64,000 nucleotides of DNA. Origin: Dasypus novemcinctus. Taxonomy: Eukaryota; Chordata; Mammalia; Cingulata; Dasypodidae. The translations under genes and the position numbers were made by a program. The stretch covers positions 35,570,770-35,634,769 of the forward strand of contig NC_080682.1 in assembly GCF_030445035.2 (NCBI RefSeq). The letters run 5' to 3'. Numbering within the stretch: the first letter of the stretch is position 1; each line of letters begins with the position of its first letter. Below the pieces are notes generated by a model that was not told the origin of the DNA, did not search any database, and saw only the letters and a program-made list of their open reading frames with translations. Of the stretch, positions 60,272 through 64,000 are shown in pieces.

Positions 60272-61465
60272 TTTTTTGTCTTTATTTATTTTTTAATGTT
60301 ACATTCATAAATATGAGGTCCCCATATACCCCCCACCCCCCTCAACCCACTCCTCCCCCCATAACAACAACCTTCTCAATCATCATGAGACATGCATTAC
60401 ATTTGGTGAATACATCTCTGAGCACCGCTGCACCTCATGGTCAGTGATCCACATCATAGCACACACTCTCCCACAGTCCACCCAGTGGGCCAGGGGAGGA
60501 CATACAATGTCTGGTAACTTCCCTGAAGCTAAACCCAGGGCAACTCCAAGTCCTGAAAAAGCCCCCACATCGCATCTCTTCCTCCCACTCCCTCCCCCCA
60601 GCAGCCACCATGGCCACTTTCTCCACACCAATGCCACATTTCCTTCGATTATTAACCACAATAGTTCATGAATAGAATATCAGTAAGTCCACTCTAATCC
60701 ATATTCTATTCCTCCATCCTGTGGACCTTAGAATGGTTGTGTCCACTCCACATCTATATCAAGAGGGGGCTGAGATTCCACATGGATACTGGATGCAGTC
60801 CTCCTACTTTCAGTTGTAGGCACTCTTGGCTCCCTGTTGTGGTGGTTGACCTTCACCTCCATGTTAGCTGATTGGACTAAGTCCAATAAACCAGGGTGTA
60901 GGAGTTGCAAGTCTGTTGAGGTTCAGAGCCTGGCTATCACATGGTCAGTCCAGACATTCAGGTCCCCTGGGTATACATTAAACCCCAGCACCAACTACAG
61001 TTCAGGTAAAAGTAACAGGAGAGGCTTGTGGACAAAGATCACATCTAAGTCCAGGTCCATCACACAGAAACACAAACTCCAAAGTAGGGCCAACTGAAAT
61101 AGCACTGAACTCCATCTGCTGTGACCATAGAACGTGTGGGTCTCTGTAGCCCTGAGAAGAACCAATACCTGGGGTTGTATCTACTTTATCTGTCTCTGGG
61201 ACTCTGCTCAGGTGTGCATAAGGGCAACCCCTCTGATTACCTCCCGGCTCTTTTTGGAGACTCATAGCCATATAAACTCATTTATATAGTATAATGCTGA
61301 GAAAACTTTTTCAAAAATATAATAAGGAAGGTTACTTATTTAAGATGCTTAAAGGGGATAGTCCGACACAGGACAGGCTCCTACGGAGTATGTGAATGCT
61401 CATTTTGCCATAGTGGGTTATATCATTGGTTAGAGACCCACATAATGAGAGTGAAGGTATACTGA
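60272..61465 (-). mobile_element. Family X copy 4, inserted in L1 copy 3
   Basis: Its poly(A) end (T run) is at about 60268-60290, and 61290 down to 60290 matches X copies 1 and 3. The last 180 bases at its 5' side (61290-61465) match no other copy here. L1 sequence matches on both sides (GTACCATGCTGGTA at 60255, AAACTATAGGTAGGTA at 61482). A short repeat CCATGCT with following T-rich bases occurs at 60258 and 61467, a likely target duplication. Open frames of 60-92 codons across it are incidental. Confidence 0.75.
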
Positions 61466-61869
61466 GCCATGCTCTTTTTAAAACTATAGGTAGGTATTAT
61501 GATTTAAAGTCTGGCGATGAGGGTTCACTTTTCCTTTTTATGATGTTTCTGGCTATTCAGGACTCCTTAACTTTCCAAATAAATTTAATGATTGTGTTTT
61601 CAATTTTTTCTCTATTGCTAGTGGAATTATTATTGGGATTGCATTAAATCTGTATATCATTTTGAGTAGAATTGACATCTTGATGATATTTAGTCTTCCA
61701 ATCCATGAGCATGGAATGTTCTTCCAGTTATTTAGGGTTTTTTAAAATTTCTTTTAACACTGAGTTGCAGTTTTCTGAATACAAGTGCTTTACATCATTG
61801 GATAATTTTATTTCTGACTATTTGAGTTTTAGCTGTCATATTTTATTTTCTCCATTCTTTTGACACTTT

Positions 61870-62800
61870 TAGTTACTTTTATTGATATAATCTTCATTTC
61901 TCAATTTTCTTTCAGGCCCCTCTCTCCTGTCTTTTCTTTTCAGGCTCTAGCACACCTTGTAGTATGGCCTGGAAATCTGGTCTCTTGCTTAGAATTCTCT
62001 CAGTTTCTGTTTATCTGTGAATATTCAAATCTCACCCTCATTTTTGAAAGACAGTCTTGCTGAATATAAGATTCTAGCCTGGAAGTTTTTCTCTTGTATT
62101 ATCTTAAATATACCAGACCACTGTCTTCTTGCCTCCATGGTTTCTGGTGAGAAATCAGCACTTAATCTTATTGGATATCCATTATATGTTATGCATTCCT
62201 TTCTCTTGCTGCTCTCAGAATTCTCTCTTTGTCTTTGGCCTTTGACATTCTGATTAGTACATGTCTCGGAGTTGGTCTATTTGGATTTTTTAGGAGGGGA
62301 GTACATTGTGCTTCATATCCATGAAGGACATGGATATCTATGTCTTCCAATAGGATTGGGAAATTTTCTACCATTACTTCTTCAAATATTCCTTCTGTCC
62401 CTTTTTCCTTCTCTTATCCTTCTGGGACACCCATGACACATATGCTTGCATGCTTTTTGCTGTCATTTAATACCCTGAGACCTGGTTCAATTTTTTCCAT
62501 TCTTTTCTTCATCTGTTCTTTTGCATGTTCACTTTCAGATGCCATTTCTTCAAGCTCACCAATCCTTTCTTATGCCTCCTCAAATCCGTTATTATATGAT
62601 TCCAATGTTTTTTTTTTAAATTTTATTGATTGCCCCTTTCATTCCCATAAGATCTGCTATTTTTCTTTGCTTTCAAATTCTTCTTTCTGCTCATCCAATG
62701 TCTTCTGAATATCCTTAATTTCTTTAGTCATCTCATCGAATTTATTAAGGAGATTTGTTTGAACATCTATAATTAGTTGTTTCTACTCCTTTATGTCATC
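61870..62800 (-). pseudogene. L1 ORF1 remnant
   Basis: The minus frame 62374-62189 reads ENFPILLEDIDI at its start and TPRHVLIRMSKAKDKERIL later, the layout of the L1 ORF1p RNA-recognition and C-terminal domains. The rest, towards 61870 and 62800, is homologous at DNA level but broken by stops. Confidence 0.75.
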
Positions 62801-64000
62801 TGGAGGTTTAGCTTATTCCTTTAACTGGGTCATAGCTTCCTGTTTCTTGGTGTGGATTGTAATTTTTGTTTGTGTTTTGGCACCTGGCTTACCAGAGTAT
62901 TTACTCTGGGTGTAGTTTTTCTCTTTAGTTTAGGGCTTCCTATCCTTTCTCCCTTGCTGGTTCTGCAGTAGGAGCCAAGCATTTATGGTGCTGTAAGCTG
63001 TGGAGGCTCAAGCTACCCTCATTGCACCAGAGACCAATGAAGCTTCTTCTAATGTTCTCCTTTGCCAGGGGTAGGAAGAGAGTCACAGCTATGTGGAATA
63101 ATCCAAGTACAGACCTAGACTGCAGTTGCCCAGAGAGACTGATGAAGCTTCACATCCCTTTCTCCCCTGCCTGGGGCAAGGATGGAGCTGCAGGTATGGG
63201 CAGCAATCTATGCAGTGCAGGTCCACGATGCTGTAGTTGCCCTGATTGACTTCTGATTTTCAGTCTATTCCAGCCAAAGTTACCTGCAGTTACCTGTATA
63301 GGCTGGTGCAGGGCTCCTCAGGCTCCTTCCTGCCAGAAGCAGAACTGAAGCCTAGGCTAGGGCTGCAGGCTTATCTCCGTGAAAGAAACTGGTTCCTGCC
63401 TACACTGAGAGTTTCAGTCAGCCTGGCCTCCCCTCAGGCTGGGGGTAGAGTCAGAATGGTGACTACTGGTCTGTTTCTGACTTGGACTGGTTCACACCCT
63501 AGCTGTTACCAGCGTTATCTCTTAGCCAGCTGAGTCTAACAATCAACAGCCAAAATCAGCAGCCAATCATCTCTTCCTCTCTGCCTCCCCTGTTTCTGGG
63601 AAATGGAGCCTCCAATTCCAGTCACAGAATAGCTCCTGTGGCAGCTTGTGCTGCCAGAGTAGGATAATCACCAGCTTCCACAGTTTGGCCAGTAATTTCC
63701 CAGAAAGGCTGGCACAGGTCCCTACAGCTTCTTCCCTTCTGGAGGTGGTGCCTGCGCCTAGGCTGGAGCTGCAATCTGTTCTGGGTGGAAAGAAGGTGGT
63801 CGCCACCAGCACTGGAATTCTCAGTCCACCCTGCTTCCCCTTGTGCCAGGCGCGGAGTTAAGATGGAGGCTTCCGGTCTCTTTCTGACTTGGACAGTCTC
63901 AGACGTTAGCTGTTCTCAGGATTATACTGTAGCCTGCTGAATTTCCTCATCAGTAGCTGAAGTTAGTGCCCAACCACTTCTTCCTCCCCCATTTTGGGGA

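Larger units (their letters stand above)
58815..64000 (-). mobile_element. Internally deleted L1, copy 3 (5' UTR, ORF1, parts of ORF2, 3' UTR)
   Basis: Reading right to left: 5' UTR-like sequence from the window edge to about 62800; ORF1 remnant about 62800-61870; an ORF2 piece 61860-61475; the X insertion; a further ORF2 piece about 60270-59890; and the 3' UTR to 58815. The ORF1 region contains TPRHVLIRMSKAKDKERIL and RAARE near 62200-62280, corresponding to the RNA-binding ORF1p C-terminal domain (human TPRHIIVRFTK... REK form, from memory). Endonuclease, RT and the ORF2 C-terminus are missing, so it lost internal blocks and is dead. Its 5' end may lie outside the window. Confidence 0.8.

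Noticed and set aside
60383-60910. Minus frames of 60-92 codons in the 60 kb region
   Set aside because: They match the same region of other X copies (for example 1800-2220 and 41161-41804) and change frame between copies, so they are not under coding constraint.

Overview
The window is mammalian nuclear DNA, almost certainly from an armadillo (Xenarthra, Dasypus-like). The diagnostic sign is three copies of the armadillo tRNA-derived DAS SINE (8810-9219 minus, 29143-29517 plus, and a tail fragment at 37838-37978), with L1 subfamilies, eutherian MIR and Tigger1 fossils and single-exon olfactory receptor (OR) genes. The identification rests on recalled repeat families and was not tested by a search.

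Gene content is low. Two intact OR genes are present: a plus-strand OR5W2-like gene (12101-13033) and a minus-strand OR5L1/OR5L2-like gene (52614-53549). Two decayed ORs lie between them: a plus-strand pseudogene with a readable C-terminal half (31697-32615) and a minus-strand C-terminal relic split by a DAS SINE (about 37550-38115). In human the OR5L and OR5W2 genes are close neighbours in the 11q11-q12 OR cluster, so this looks like the orthologous cluster. OR proteins are odorant-sensing GPCRs of sensory neurons; the genes are independent single-exon units and not an operon.

Layout. 1-10.2 kb: nested retroelements (a poly(A)-tailed repeat called family X here, a 5'-truncated L1, an inverted L1 5' end, a second X copy holding a DAS SINE, and an L1 3' UTR holding a short tRNA-like SINE). 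10.2-24.4 kb: an OR-bearing segment with OR5W2, whose flanks (10208-10860 and 17560-19800) are repeated at 23783-24430 and 28345-31330, so an old tandem segmental duplication is visible. 19.85-21.6 kb: an unrecognised GC-rich block ending in poly(A). 24.4-28.3 kb: a second L1. 31.7-41 kb: OR pseudogenes, a retroposed mRNA 3' end, MIRs and an LTR fragment. 41-45.5 kb: a class II endogenous retrovirus with two LTRs inserted into an X copy. 45.5-58.8 kb: mostly AT-rich sequence with a tandemly duplicated Tigger1 end and the OR5L gene. 58.8-64 kb: a minus-strand, internally deleted L1 containing another X copy.

No CRISPR array, bacterial operon, functional RNA gene or unknown multi-gene system was found. 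The most interesting material is structural: the OR-cluster duplication with insertions private to one copy, the short class II retroviral element, the X repeat family, and two retroposed fragments of unidentified source genes. Repeat boundaries were read by eye and most are uncertain by tens of bases.
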